The notes under the pieces: generated by a model
Seen by the model: only the letters and a program-made list of their open reading frames with translations
What the model was told of the DNA's origin: nothing
Database searches by the model: none
Assembly: GCF_009709575.1 (NCBI RefSeq)
Contig: NZ_WIXO01000001.1
Location: forward strand, 186,001 to 250,000
Source: Streptomyces taklimakanensis
GTDB lineage: Bacteria; Actinomycetota; Actinomycetes; Streptomycetales; Streptomycetaceae
Length of the DNA stretch: 64,000 nt
Direction: 5' to 3'
Position numbers and translations under genes: made by a program
Shown: positions 17,453 to 26,400 of the stretch, piece after piece
How positions within the stretch are numbered: position 1 is the stretch's first letter
How the letters are laid out: each line of letters starts with the position of its first letter

Positions 17453-18817
17453 ATGCACCGTGCGTTGTGTCCGGTCGAGACGCTGTACGTCGGGCAACGG
17501 AGCAGAGCGGTGCTCTCCTGCACCCTGCGCGGGCAGGTCGACACCGGGGCGCTGGCCGCGGCGTTCGACGCCGTCACGCGGGCCCACCCGACGCTGCGCA
17601 CGCGCATCGAGCCGGACGGTCGGGGCTACGCGCTGCGCCTCCTCACCGAGGACGAACGGCCCCGGCTGGTCACCCGCACCGGCGGCGAGGAGGCCTACGC
17701 GGCGGAGTTGAACGCTCCCCTGCCGGTCGGGGGCCCGCTCAGCCGCGCGGTCCTGGTGAGCGCGCCGGAGGGCGACCGCCACCTGTTCGTCCTCGTCGTG
17801 GACCACACGATCACGGACGGGCACAGCGGCATCGCCGTGCACAACGCCCTGTGGGACCACTACCGGGCCCTGGTCGAGGGCGGCGCGGACGAGGGGAGGA
17901 CGGCCGCGACCGGCCCGGCCGCCGACACCCTCGAAGACGACGCGGACTCTCCCGACTGGCCGCGCCCCGTCAGCCGGCTGCTGCCCGACACCGACCCGGC
18001 GGCCACCGCCGCCTACCTGGAGCGGCGCATCGAGGAGGCGCGGCGGCGCCCCGTCCGGCTCGTGCCCTACGACGTGCCGCGTCCGGCCGGCACCGACACC
18101 CCGCCGGGGGTGGAACCGGCCGGTGACGGACACATCGAGGTGTGTCGACTGACCCTCGACGAGGAGCGCACCGCCCGGCTGCGGCGAACCGCGCGGGGGG
18201 CGGGCCTGTCCGTGCACTCCCTCGTCGCCGCCTCGCTGCTCGCGACGGCACGGCGTCGCATGGAGGGCGACGGTCCCCTCACGCTCGGCTGTCTGTCCCC
18301 CGTGGACCTGCGGTCCCGACTGTCCCCACCGCTGCCCGCTTCGGTCATGGTGCCGGCCGTCACCACCCATCTGCAGACCGTCGACGTCGCCACGGACAGC
18401 GACCCGGCCGTGCTGGCGCGTGCCGTCCACACCCGGTTGCGCGACTTCGTCGCCGGCGAGGACCGGTACCACGAGATGCGGATCACGCCGGAGATCCCTC
18501 GGAACCCGGCCCTGCAACTGGCCACCGTGATCGCCACGAACATGGGCGTCGTCCCCGGCCCCCGACTGCCGGCCGGACTGCACGCCGTCGACGTCCGGCT
18601 GGTACCCGCCCGTGAGAACTACTTCCCGCAGGCGGGCCGCAGTCCCGTCATGGCGTGCGTCGTCTCCTTCGAGGGGCGGCTCGCCATCGAGTTCCCGCAC
18701 TTCACCGCCTGCTTCAGCCCTTCCTTCATGCGGGCCTTCCGCGACGACGTCCGCACCGGGCTCCTCGCCTTCACGGACGTCACCGAGCCCCTGCCCGCGC
18801 CCGCGAACGCTCGGTGA
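17453..18817 (+). CDS. antB: condensation-fold acyltransferase AntB
   Basis: This 454-aa protein has the N-terminal half of a condensation/PapA-type acyltransferase (residues about 1-200), with the catalytic HxxxD in VVDHTITDGHSG (about 120). A second half resembles the C-terminal lobe of that fold. It most likely transfers an acyl group from acyl-CoA to a hydroxyl; in antimycins AntB acylates the C8 hydroxyl and tolerates many acyl chains. The gene diverges from antC and is followed 62 nt later by the sigma factor gene, matching the antBA operon. A ribosome site AGAGGA precedes the ATG. The family assignment is from the motif and length; the AntB assignment is from position. Confidence 0.8.
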   Translation: MHRALCPVETLYVGQRSRAVLSCTLRGQVDTGALAAAFDAVTRAHPTLRTRIEPDGRGYALRLLTEDERPRLVTRTGGEEAYAAELNAPLPVGGPLSRAVLVSAPEGDRHLFVLVVDHTITDGHSGIAVHNALWDHYRALVEGGADEGRTAATGPAADTLEDDADSPDWPRPVSRLLPDTDPAATAAYLERRIEEARRRPVRLVPYDVPRPAGTDTPPGVEPAGDGHIEVCRLTLDEERTARLRRTARGAGLSVHSLVAASLLATARRRMEGDGPLTLGCLSPVDLRSRLSPPLPASVMVPAVTTHLQTVDVATDSDPAVLARAVHTRLRDFVAGEDRYHEMRITPEIPRNPALQLATVIATNMGVVPGPRLPAGLHAVDVRLVPARENYFPQAGRSPVMACVVSFEGRLAIEFPHFTACFSPSFMRAFRDDVRTGLLAFTDVTEPLPAPANAR

Positions 18818-18879
18818 GGACGGCCACCCCGGCCCACCGCGCCCGACCGCACCGGCTGCCATAAGGAGCACTCCCCCAC

Positions 18880-19398
18880 ATGAGCACCGTCAGCCACATC
18901 CCCACTCCCCTCGTGCTGCTGCCCCGGGCCCAGGCGGGCGACGAGCAGGCGATGAACCACCTGCTGACCGGAATCACCCCGTACGTCGCCCGCCTCTGTC
19001 GATCCGTCACCCACGACGACGGCGCCGACGCCACCCAGGAGGCCCTCCTCGCCGTCTACCGCGGTCTGCACACCCTGCGCGAGCCGGCCGCGTTCTACGG
19101 CTGGGTGCGCGCGGTGACGCTCCGCGAGGCCGTCCGCACCGCGAAACGCGCGGGGGACGCGGGAACCTGTGTGCAGGTCGACTCGGGCCAGGAGGCGGAT
19201 CCACTGGACACCGTGCACATCAGCGACGTGCTGGAACGACTCTCCACCTCCCACCGGCAGGTGCTCACCCTGCGCGCCTACGGGCTCAACGAGGAGGAGA
19301 TGGCGCAGGTCCTCTCCCTGCCGATCGGGACGGTCCGGTCCCGTCTGCACCGGGCCCGCCGCCGATTCCGGGAGGCCTGGTTGCCCTCGACCGCCTGA
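18880..19398 (+). CDS. antA: cluster-situated ECF-like sigma factor AntA
   Basis: This 172-aa sigma factor has region 2 (residues about 14-80, including DATQEALLAVYRGLH and FYGWVRAVTLREA) and region 4 (about 115-165, LSTSHRQVLTLRAYGLNEEEM and a TVRSRLHRARRRF helix). It has no extended C-terminal domain. No anti-sigma gene adjoins it, as expected for the orphan sigma-AntA that drives antGF and the antH operon. AAGGAG precedes the ATG. The protein ends in Ser-Thr-Ala; the S. albidoflavus protein is reported to end in Ala-Ala and to be degraded by ClpXP through that end, so the terminal degron looks altered here. Confidence 0.9.
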   Translation: MSTVSHIPTPLVLLPRAQAGDEQAMNHLLTGITPYVARLCRSVTHDDGADATQEALLAVYRGLHTLREPAAFYGWVRAVTLREAVRTAKRAGDAGTCVQVDSGQEADPLDTVHISDVLERLSTSHRQVLTLRAYGLNEEEMAQVLSLPIGTVRSRLHRARRRFREAWLPSTA

Positions 19399-19404
19399 GG
19401 CCCG

Positions 19405-19437
19405 GGCGGCCGTCGACGGTACGCGTCGGCGGCCGCC
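19405..19437. terminator. bidirectional hairpin between antA and the PAS-LuxR gene
   Basis: A GGCGGCCG/CGGCCGCC stem extends inward to about 14 bp with one wobble pair around a 5-nt loop. It sits in the 69-nt gap between the convergent stops at 19398 and 19468. Confidence 0.55.
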
Positions 19438-19467
19438 TCGGCGGGGGTGGCGGGTCGCACCGAGCGG

Positions 19468-20169
19468 CTACTCCACGAAATCCGACAGGACGCGCGGTGG
19501 CCACTGCCCCTCGGCGAACAGGCCCAACCCGTGGGCGCGCGCCACGAGCGCGGGACGGTTGGGGGCGTCGAATCTGCGCAGCAGCCGTCCCACGCGGTAT
19601 TCGACCCCCTGACGGCTCATGTAGAGGCGACCGGCCAACTGCACCGTGGACGCGCCGCCCGCCACTCCTTCGAGTACGCGTGCGTCGATTTCGCTGAGCG
19701 TCCTTCGGTCATCGCATTCCGCCGGATCGACGTTCCCGGTGTGGCGGAGCAGGATGACCAGTCCGGCCGGACCGTCCGGGCCGGCGACCGCTATGGCCGT
19801 GAGGTTCGCGGAGAAGGTCCGGCCGGCGTCGTCCCGGCCGGTCACCCGCTCCGTGAATCGGTTCGACCGGCCTTCGGCCAGGTCGGCGAACCGATTCCGC
19901 AGGTTCGCGGGCGACCGTGCGAGGAGGAGGTCGCAGAGGTCACGGCCGCAGATCCTGCCCGGGCTCAGGCCGAACGCCTCGGCGAATTCCGCCTCCACGG
20001 CGGTGACGGTGGTGTCCCGGGTGGACGCGTGGGCCGTGTAGGTGCGACGCCGGCGGCCGTCACGGGCGTCCCGCGGCACGGCCGGGACGGCGGAGTCGAC
20101 GGCTGCCCTTCGGGGGTCGGGAGAGGAGAGGGCAGAGCGAGAGGCTGCGGTGCTGCTCGTGGTGACCAC
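19468..20169 (-). CDS. PAS-LuxR family transcriptional regulator (PimM/FscRI type)
   Basis: This protein is about 233 aa from the GTG at 20169. A PAS-like part (about residues 70-140, FAEAFGLSPGRICGRDLCDLL to FTERVTGRDDAGRTFSANLTAIAV) is followed by a LuxR-type helix-turn-helix (about 170-220, VLEGVAGGASTVQLAGRLYMS, QGVEYRVGRLLRR). It ends GLFAEGQWPPRVLSDFVE, very like the PimM/FscRI C-terminus. These proteins activate polyene clusters, and FscRI also activates antBA and antCDE. This gene is tail-to-tail with antA, and two matching boxes lie between antB and antC. The start is uncertain: homologues are about 190 aa and no strong ribosome site is seen. Confidence 0.85.
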   Translation of the reverse strand: MVTTSSTAASRSALSSPDPRRAAVDSAVPAVPRDARDGRRRRTYTAHASTRDTTVTAVEAEFAEAFGLSPGRICGRDLCDLLLARSPANLRNRFADLAEGRSNRFTERVTGRDDAGRTFSANLTAIAVAGPDGPAGLVILLRHTGNVDPAECDDRRTLSEIDARVLEGVAGGASTVQLAGRLYMSRQGVEYRVGRLLRRFDAPNRPALVARAHGLGLFAEGQWPPRVLSDFVE

Positions 20170-20637
20170 GGACGTAGCGTCTTTCTGTGTGCGCGGGGGG
20201 TGGGATCGCGTCACGACCGTCGGACAACGTTGTCGGTGCTTTTCGTTCCTCAGGTCGTCCGCCCGGGTCCTCAAGGGCCACCACTGTGTCTGCGCGGATC
20301 GTCGGGGCGACCGCCGCGACCGTGGAAGCGTCCGTCGACGCCCGCGGAAGCGACTGCCGCGACCATCCGTGTGAGCAACCTCCGTAACGAGCCCGAACGG
20401 GCGCGAGGGGACACGGAAACCTCCGGAGACGAGGGGCAAGGTCACGTCGGGTCTACGCTTCGCAGGCTAAAGCCGGGCAACGCCCGTGGCAAGGGTTTGC
20501 CTGACAGGCCGGCAAAATGCCAACGCTCGTTGTCCAGGAATTTCTCCGGAAGACCGCAACCGACCTCCGGGAAGCCGCGAAGACAACGGGCAGGGAAAAG
20601 CGGCAAATGGCATGAATGTTTCTTGATTGCAAGTGTG
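20170..20637. other. intergenic region, no gene seen
   Basis: This stretch lies between the divergent PAS-LuxR and XRE-TPR genes. Reading frames through it have poor composition and no start context. Base composition becomes noticeably more AT-rich from about 20450, as in a promoter region. I see no strong palindrome here. Confidence 0.4.
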
Positions 20638-20666
20638 TTGCCCGAACTGCCGATGCTTCGTAAAGT
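20638..20666 (+). promoter_or_regulatory. sigma-70-like promoter of the XRE-TPR gene
   Basis: TTGCCC (20638-20643) and TAAAGT (20661-20666) are separated by exactly 17 nt. Transcription would start near 20673, which makes the in-frame ATG at 20667 an unlikely start and supports the GTG at 20721. Confidence 0.5.
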
Positions 20667-20720
20667 ATGGACAACTTCCGCACACTGCCCGCGACGCACG
20701 TGGAAGGAAGCGGACTCACG

Positions 20721-22013
20721 GTGGCCTCAGGGGATCAGAGGGTGGGAATGCTCGAGCAGCCGCACTTCGGGCGACGGCTGAGGAGGCTCAGGCTCGAACG
20801 AGGGTTGAGCCAGGCGGCGGTCGTCGGCGAGGGCATGTCGACGGGGTACCTGTCACGGCTGGAGTCCGGTGAACGCCGACCCACCCCACGCGCCGTCGCC
20901 TACCTCGCCCAGCGGCTCGACGTCGACGTGTCCGCGCTGAGCGAGCCGTCGGGCCACGGTTCCCTCCGTCACGCGCTCGCCGCCGCGTCCTCGGCGCCGC
21001 CCGGCACGGACAGCACCGTCGACCTGCTCCGCGCCCTGCAGGACGACGAGCACGCCGAACCCGCCGACCGCTGGCACGCGCTGTGGCTGCTCAGCCGCAT
21101 CGACGACAGCAACGGCGACTACGAGAAGGAGCGCGGCCGGCTCCGTGAACTCATCGAACTGAGCGAGTCCCTGGCGGCACCGGAACTGCGGGCGAGGACG
21201 AACGTCCAGTACGCGCGCTGCCTTCGGGCCCTGGGCGACCTGCGCACGGCGGAGCCGGCCGCCATGACCGCGCTGGCGATCGCCCGCGAGGAGGACCTGC
21301 AGACGGCCGACATCATGGCCGCGCTCGTGGTGTTGATCGGCGTCGAGGCCGAACTGGGCCGGCTCGACGCGGCCGGCCGGCACGTCCACGAACTGGAGCG
21401 GGACCTGCTTCCCGCGGCCACGGCCCCTCAGGCGGCCGAGGCCCTGTGGACCGCCTCCCTGGTCAGTCACCGCCAAGGGGACCACGCCACCGCCCAGAAC
21501 CACCTGGAGACGGCGTTGAACCTGCTCGAAGGCCGGGACGATCCGGCCTTGTGGACCCGCCTGCGCACCGCCGCGGCCGCCACCGCGCTCGAGATGTCAC
21601 CACCTCGGCTGGAGGCGGCCCAACGCTGGCTGGACGAGGCCGGGCCGATCATCGAACTGACCGGTACACCGTTACGGGCGCAGGAGTTGCACGCGTTGCG
21701 CGCCCACCTCGCCTTCCACCGGGGGGAACTGGACGAGGCCCGGACACTGTGCCGCGCCCTGCTGTCCGACGACGACCTGCGGCTGCCCTACCGGGACCGG
21801 ACCCGGCTGCTCGTCCTCGAAGGGCGACTGAGCATCCTGGACGGGCGCGTCGACGAGGGCATCACGGCCCTGGAACAACTCGGCCACCAGGCCACGGACG
21901 CCAGGAACCTGGACCTGGCGGCCCACGTCTGGCAGTCCCTGGCGACGGCGCTGGCCCAGGTGCGCGCACCGGCGGCGCGCGACGCGGTGGGATCCGCCCG
22001 CGGCCGTCCGTGA
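20721..22013 (+). CDS. XRE-family regulator with TPR-like C-terminal region
   Basis: This is a 430-aa protein. An N-terminal XRE helix-turn-helix (about residues 15-70: FGRRLRRLRLERGLSQAAV, GYLSRLESGERRPTPRA) is followed by about 350 residues of alpha-helical, Ala/Leu/Glu-rich repeats like tetratricopeptide repeats. Such proteins are widespread Streptomyces regulators whose repeats sense a peptide or partner protein. The GTG start has GGAAGGAAG 10 nt upstream. Residue 318 is encoded by TTA (21672-21674), the leucine codon read by the bldA tRNA. The target is unknown; proximity to the antimycin genes is suggestive only. Confidence 0.8.
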   Translation: MASGDQRVGMLEQPHFGRRLRRLRLERGLSQAAVVGEGMSTGYLSRLESGERRPTPRAVAYLAQRLDVDVSALSEPSGHGSLRHALAAASSAPPGTDSTVDLLRALQDDEHAEPADRWHALWLLSRIDDSNGDYEKERGRLRELIELSESLAAPELRARTNVQYARCLRALGDLRTAEPAAMTALAIAREEDLQTADIMAALVVLIGVEAELGRLDAAGRHVHELERDLLPAATAPQAAEALWTASLVSHRQGDHATAQNHLETALNLLEGRDDPALWTRLRTAAAATALEMSPPRLEAAQRWLDEAGPIIELTGTPLRAQELHALRAHLAFHRGELDEARTLCRALLSDDDLRLPYRDRTRLLVLEGRLSILDGRVDEGITALEQLGHQATDARNLDLAAHVWQSLATALAQVRAPAARDAVGSARGRP

Positions 22014-22091
22014 CCGCTCGCGCCCCGACGCGTGCGTCCCGGCGCGATCGTGGCCGGTCGCCCACCCGGCCGCAGCCACGCTCCGCGCAGT

Positions 22092-22127
22092 GCCGGGCCC
22101 CGGGCGGGTGAGGCCCCGGGGCCCGGC
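22092..22127. terminator. strong hairpin after the XRE-TPR gene
   Basis: A perfect 13-bp stem (GCCGGGCCCCGGG and its complement, 10-nt loop) starts 79 nt beyond the XRE-TPR stop in the 384-nt gap (22014-22397) before the convergent VOC gene. I see nothing else in that gap, apart from a small GCTCACCCC/GGGGTGAGC hairpin overlapping the VOC gene stop. Confidence 0.6.
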
Positions 22128-22397
22128 GTTGGTCGACTGCCGGCCGCCGGCCGCTCTGTGGTCGCGGTGGCGCCGTTGTGCGACAGGCGTCCGGTGCGGC
22201 GGGCGGTGCACAGCCGGCGGTGGGCACGACCCTGGTGACGACGGCGCAGCCGTGGGGTCCGGGACCGCCGACGGGACCTTCGCCCCGGAGGGAGCCGGCG
22301 GCGGGGCGACACCTCGTACGACTGCCCCGACGATCGGCGACCTCGGGACCGAGCCGGGGCGGGGGTCGCCCGGCCTCGCCGAGCGTGAGGGCGCGGC

Positions 22398-23195
22398 TCA
22401 CCCCGAGGCCGGGGTGAGCACCACGAAGTCCGCGTTCGACGGGTCGAGGCAGACGGCCAGACGGCCGACGCCCTCCGCGTCCTCCGGTCCCATCTGCACG
22501 TCGCCGCCGTTCTCGCCGACCTTGGCGACCGCGGCGTCGCAGTCGAGGACGTCGAAGACCGGGTGCCAGTAGGGTCGCCCGTTCGCCAGGGCGAGGTCCT
22601 CGGAGCGCAGCTCCATGATGCCGCCCTGCATGCGCTCCTCGGGCGACCCGGCGGGCGTGATGAGGGAGTACGTGCCTTCGCCACCCGGCAGTTCCATGTC
22701 GCTGAACCGCCAGCCGAAGACGCCCCCGTAGAACTCCTTCGCCGCCGCGGCGTCGCTCGTGTACAGCTCGGTCCAGGACAGCGAGCCCGGCCGACCCATC
22801 AGCTCGACGCCCGTGTCCTCCCCCGGCTGCCAGGCGGCGAACTGGCCGCCCGACGGATCGCTGTACTGCGCCGCCCGGCCCCATTCTCCGAGGTCCATCG
22901 GCGCCACGCGCACGGTGCCGCCCGCGCGCTCGACGGCCCGGGTCGTGGCGTCCGCGTCGGTGACGCAGTAGTAGATCATCCAGGCCGAGCGCGCGCCCTC
23001 CTCGGTGAGCTTGCCGAGTCCGGCGACGGTCTTGCCGTCCTTCCGGAAAATCCCGCCTTCCATGTCCTCCCCCTCCCCCATGGACTCGTACTCCCAACCG
23101 AGCACCGCGCCGTAGAAAGCAGCGGTGGCCCGGACGTCGGGGGTGCCCAGGTCGAGCCAGCCGGGGGAGCCGGGGACGAGGTCAGTAGTGATCAC
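22398..23195 (-). CDS. tandem VOC (glyoxalase-fold) protein
   Basis: This 265-aa protein has two vicinal-oxygen-chelate repeats. The first is about residues 8-125 (GWLDLGTPDVRATAAFYGAVLGWEYE ... YSDPSGGQFAAWQP). The second is about 135-262 (SWTELYTSDAAAAKEFYGGVFGWRFS ... LDPSNADFVVLTP). This is the layout of the conserved actinobacterial CFP30B/glyoxalase-like proteins. The metal-ligand pattern is incomplete and the substrate is unknown. The GTG start has AAGGGA 7 nt upstream. Confidence 0.8.
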   Translation of the reverse strand: MITTDLVPGSPGWLDLGTPDVRATAAFYGAVLGWEYESMGEGEDMEGGIFRKDGKTVAGLGKLTEEGARSAWMIYYCVTDADATTRAVERAGGTVRVAPMDLGEWGRAAQYSDPSGGQFAAWQPGEDTGVELMGRPGSLSWTELYTSDAAAAKEFYGGVFGWRFSDMELPGGEGTYSLITPAGSPEERMQGGIMELRSEDLALANGRPYWHPVFDVLDCDAAVAKVGENGGDVQMGPEDAEGVGRLAVCLDPSNADFVVLTPASG

Positions 23196-23416
23196 GGCGA
23201 TTCCCTTCCGCGGGTCCTGTACGACCTCAGCGTGACATCCGACACCCACACTCGCCCGTCGGCCCGATCGTTTGGGGGGCCGGAGTCGCGCTCCCCCGCC
23301 CCCTCCGAACGCCCAGGTCACGCTCCCAGGGACGTCGGACAGGTCGCCGGGACAGCCTCGGCGCGGCTGCATACTGCCGAAAGCGGTGGTCAGCGCATCG
23401 CCTGGGGTATCGAATG

Positions 23417-23455
23417 CCCGCCGTCCGCCCCTCGGCAGGAGGGGCGGACGGCGGG
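23417..23455 (-). terminator. 16-bp perfect hairpin after the SGNH gene
   Basis: CCCGCCGTCCGCCCCT pairs perfectly with its complement across a 7-nt loop. It begins 5 nt beyond the stop of the 23460-27527 gene, so it should end that transcript and insulate the VOC gene. Confidence 0.75.
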
Positions 23456-23459
23456 GGTG

Positions 23460-26400
23460 TCACAGGGCGTTGAGGGTGGCCTCCAGGCTGTCGGCGTAGA
23501 GCCGGGCGCCGGAGATCTTGGGGTGGAAGGACTTCCCGGAGGTCGGAAAGTTGTCGGCCTTGGAGTGGCCGGTCACCACGAGCGCGTTGACGGTCTCCGG
23601 ATCGCCGCAAGCTGCCTTGCCGGCGAACTCGTCCCGCGGGTCGGAGAACACCGCGTTCGTCGCGTACAGGCTGTTCGCCTGGCTGACGGCCGCTCTCATC
23701 TCGTCCGCCAGCAGGTCCGCCACGCTGTTGAGCCAGATCGTCTCGCCGGCCTCCAGCCCGGGAACGCACATGCCGTTGCCGTCAAGCAGCCGCGGGTATC
23801 CCATCAGCACGATCCGGGCGTTCGGAGCCCTCCGGTGGATCTCCTGAAGGGTGCGGACGAGGCGTGGCCGGACGGTGTCGCGGGCCCACTGCGGTGCCCA
23901 CACCCCGAGTTCCGGCGTGCTGGTGTCCGGGATCGCCTTCCCGGTGTCGGGGTCCACCGCTTGTAGGGGCGTGTCGTAGCACTTGACCCCGACAACGCAG
24001 CGGGTGATGACGTCGGCGAAGCGCATGTCGTTGCCGCCGATCGAGAGAGTGACCAGAGTGGTGTGCTGGTCGAGATAGCCCTGCTCGATCTGGCTCGGTT
24101 CGCCGTTCTGCCCGAATCCGATGATGTTGTAGTGTCTCGCACCCGAGCAGGCGACGAACTGGTAATCCAGGGAAGGACTCATGTTGTCGGCCATCTCGCC
24201 GATCGAGAGCGAGTGGCCGGGCAGCGTGGCCTGCCGTGACCACGCCTTCGTCGACCGGTGGCAGGCGTTGCGAGTCTCCGGCCGGGTCGAGCTGTCGTAG
24301 TCGGTCTCGGGGTAGTAGTCGTCGCCCGCGCCTTCGGTCGCTGCTTCGCCCGAGGAGTAGGAGTCGCCCATGGCCACGATCTGGTTGGTCGGTGCGCCGT
24401 CGAGCGGCTCGAAGCCGACGGCGTCCCAGGCCACGTCCTCCGTGCCGTTGCCGTCCCGCTCCGGATTCGCCCCGAGGCCGCTCTGCCGGGTGACGTTGGA
24501 CAGCGACACCGAGGGTATGCCGGTGAAGTTGAACGCCCCCAGGGACACCCACTTGTTCCGCATGACGCGCTGTGGCTTGACCCGCTCCGGGCTGGTCGAG
24601 TCTGTGCCCCGCACTACGTAGCGGGCTTGGCGGGTGTGAGCACCGTGGTCGGGCAGGTGCACCCACACGCGCATCCAGCCGCGCCGTTCGCCGCCGAGCG
24701 TCCAGGTGCCGGTGGTCGCGAGCCGTTCGGCGGTCCGGGTGCCCTCCAGGTAGGTGTGCGAGAACCAGAAGTGGTTGTCGTAGCCTGCCCCGATCTGATG
24801 CAGGTCGATCCGGCCCGACGGTGTGTCGAAGTCCAGGGTGAAGTTCCCGGAGGACGTGGACGCGCCGCAGGTCCGGTTCGAGGAACCGGTGGGTGTCACA
24901 CCGTTCGGGACGTCGTCGACGATCAGGGTCCCGGCCGGCAGTTCCGGCGTGCAGCGCGGCGGATAGTTGTTGGCGTCCGGCTGCTCCGCGTACGTTCGGT
25001 TGAAGCGGTGCAGCGCGAAGCCGCACTCGGCTTTCCCGCCGCAGTCCTTCCATACGGCCGGCTGGTGGAACCAGCACTTCAAGTACAGGGCATCGGACGA
25101 TTCGCCGGGCAGCATGCAGGGACCGCCGCCGGTGTTGTTGGTCGCGTCCTCCGAGATCTTTTCGGGGGCACAGTCGTTGCTGCTGTCGCAGAACAGGTCG
25201 ATCGGGGGCTTGGACGTGGTCCGGTACACCTCGTTGATCCACCACGCGGCGCGGTAGCCGGGCTGGAACTCACCGGGGGCGATCTGCGCCGAGAGTGGCC
25301 TGGCCGCCCAGCCGATGACCTTCTCCTGGTACGGCCAGTCCTGCGGATGCGCGGCGTGGCTGTAGTCGTCCTGGCGGTTGATCGTCTCCAGGAAGGTGGT
25401 GCGGTTCTCTTTCCACAGGGGGTTGGCCGGGTTGTTGGTCCAGCCCACGCCCCACTTCCCGGAGTACTCCGAGGCGTGTGCCTGTGGGTAGTAGCCACTG
25501 TTGTAGGCCCAGAGCGCGTAGAACCAGTTCTCGATGTGGCTCGCGTCGCCGTCGTTGATGATCAGCCCGTCGGCGCGGGTCTGGTTCCACTTCTCGGCCA
25601 GGATGTTGACGCCCGCCGCGATGTTCGCGGTGTAGTCGAGGGCCACGGCTCGCTGCTGGGTCTCGGTCAGCGTGGGCTGGCCCTTGCCGGGCAGCCGCAT
25701 CCCGTCGGTGACCTGGGTGACACCGTAGCCGCAGTCGGCCTCCGGCCAGTCGATCGCCCACGGGTCGTACTGCTCGCCGGAGGACGAGTACCGGATGCCG
25801 TAGTAGTTCCCGATCAGCGGGTTCGCCGAGACACCGGGGATGGCATACCGGGTCGCCTGCCACATGTTGGACTCCTGCGCCGTGATGCCGAGCATCACCT
25901 GCGCCGGGATGTGCCAGTTCTCGCCGCTACCGGACAGTGGCACCAGGGGGAACAGGTTCTGTGGCCGGTACGCCGGCATGTCCGTGTTCTTCCACCCGGC
26001 GGGGCGCGAGACGTGGGCGTTGAGATTGCCGACCACTGCCTGGTCCACGGCCCACTCGATCTGCCGCGGTGTCGGCTGGTACGCCTGGAGCTTCACATCG
26101 CCGCGCGGGACGGAGCATGTGCGGTCCTCTTCGACCGGCGACGCGGCCGACGACATGTCCGCGGACTTCGCCGGTCCGGGCAGGGAGGGGCTGGCGTCGA
26201 TGGAGGTCTGCTGTGCCTTGGCGCTGCCGACACGCTCATCCGGCATGGCGTCGAGCACCACGCTCTTGCCGGTACTCAGTGCCTTCAAGGTGATCCGCGC
26301 CGGACGCGCGGAGAGGGCGTCCTCAGCGGAAATGCGGGAATCCTTGCCGTCCGCCCAGGCTGTGGTCAGAGCGGCACGTCCGTGGCTGGACACACGCGCG

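Noticed and set aside
18880..19398. Anti-sigma factor partner for AntA
   Set aside because: Neither neighbour (AntB or the PAS-LuxR gene) has anti-sigma features, consistent with an orphan sigma factor.
20442..20719. Two overlapping small - strand frames upstream of the XRE-TPR gene
   Set aside because: They lie in an AT-richer promoter-like region, lack ribosome sites and have no recognisable content.
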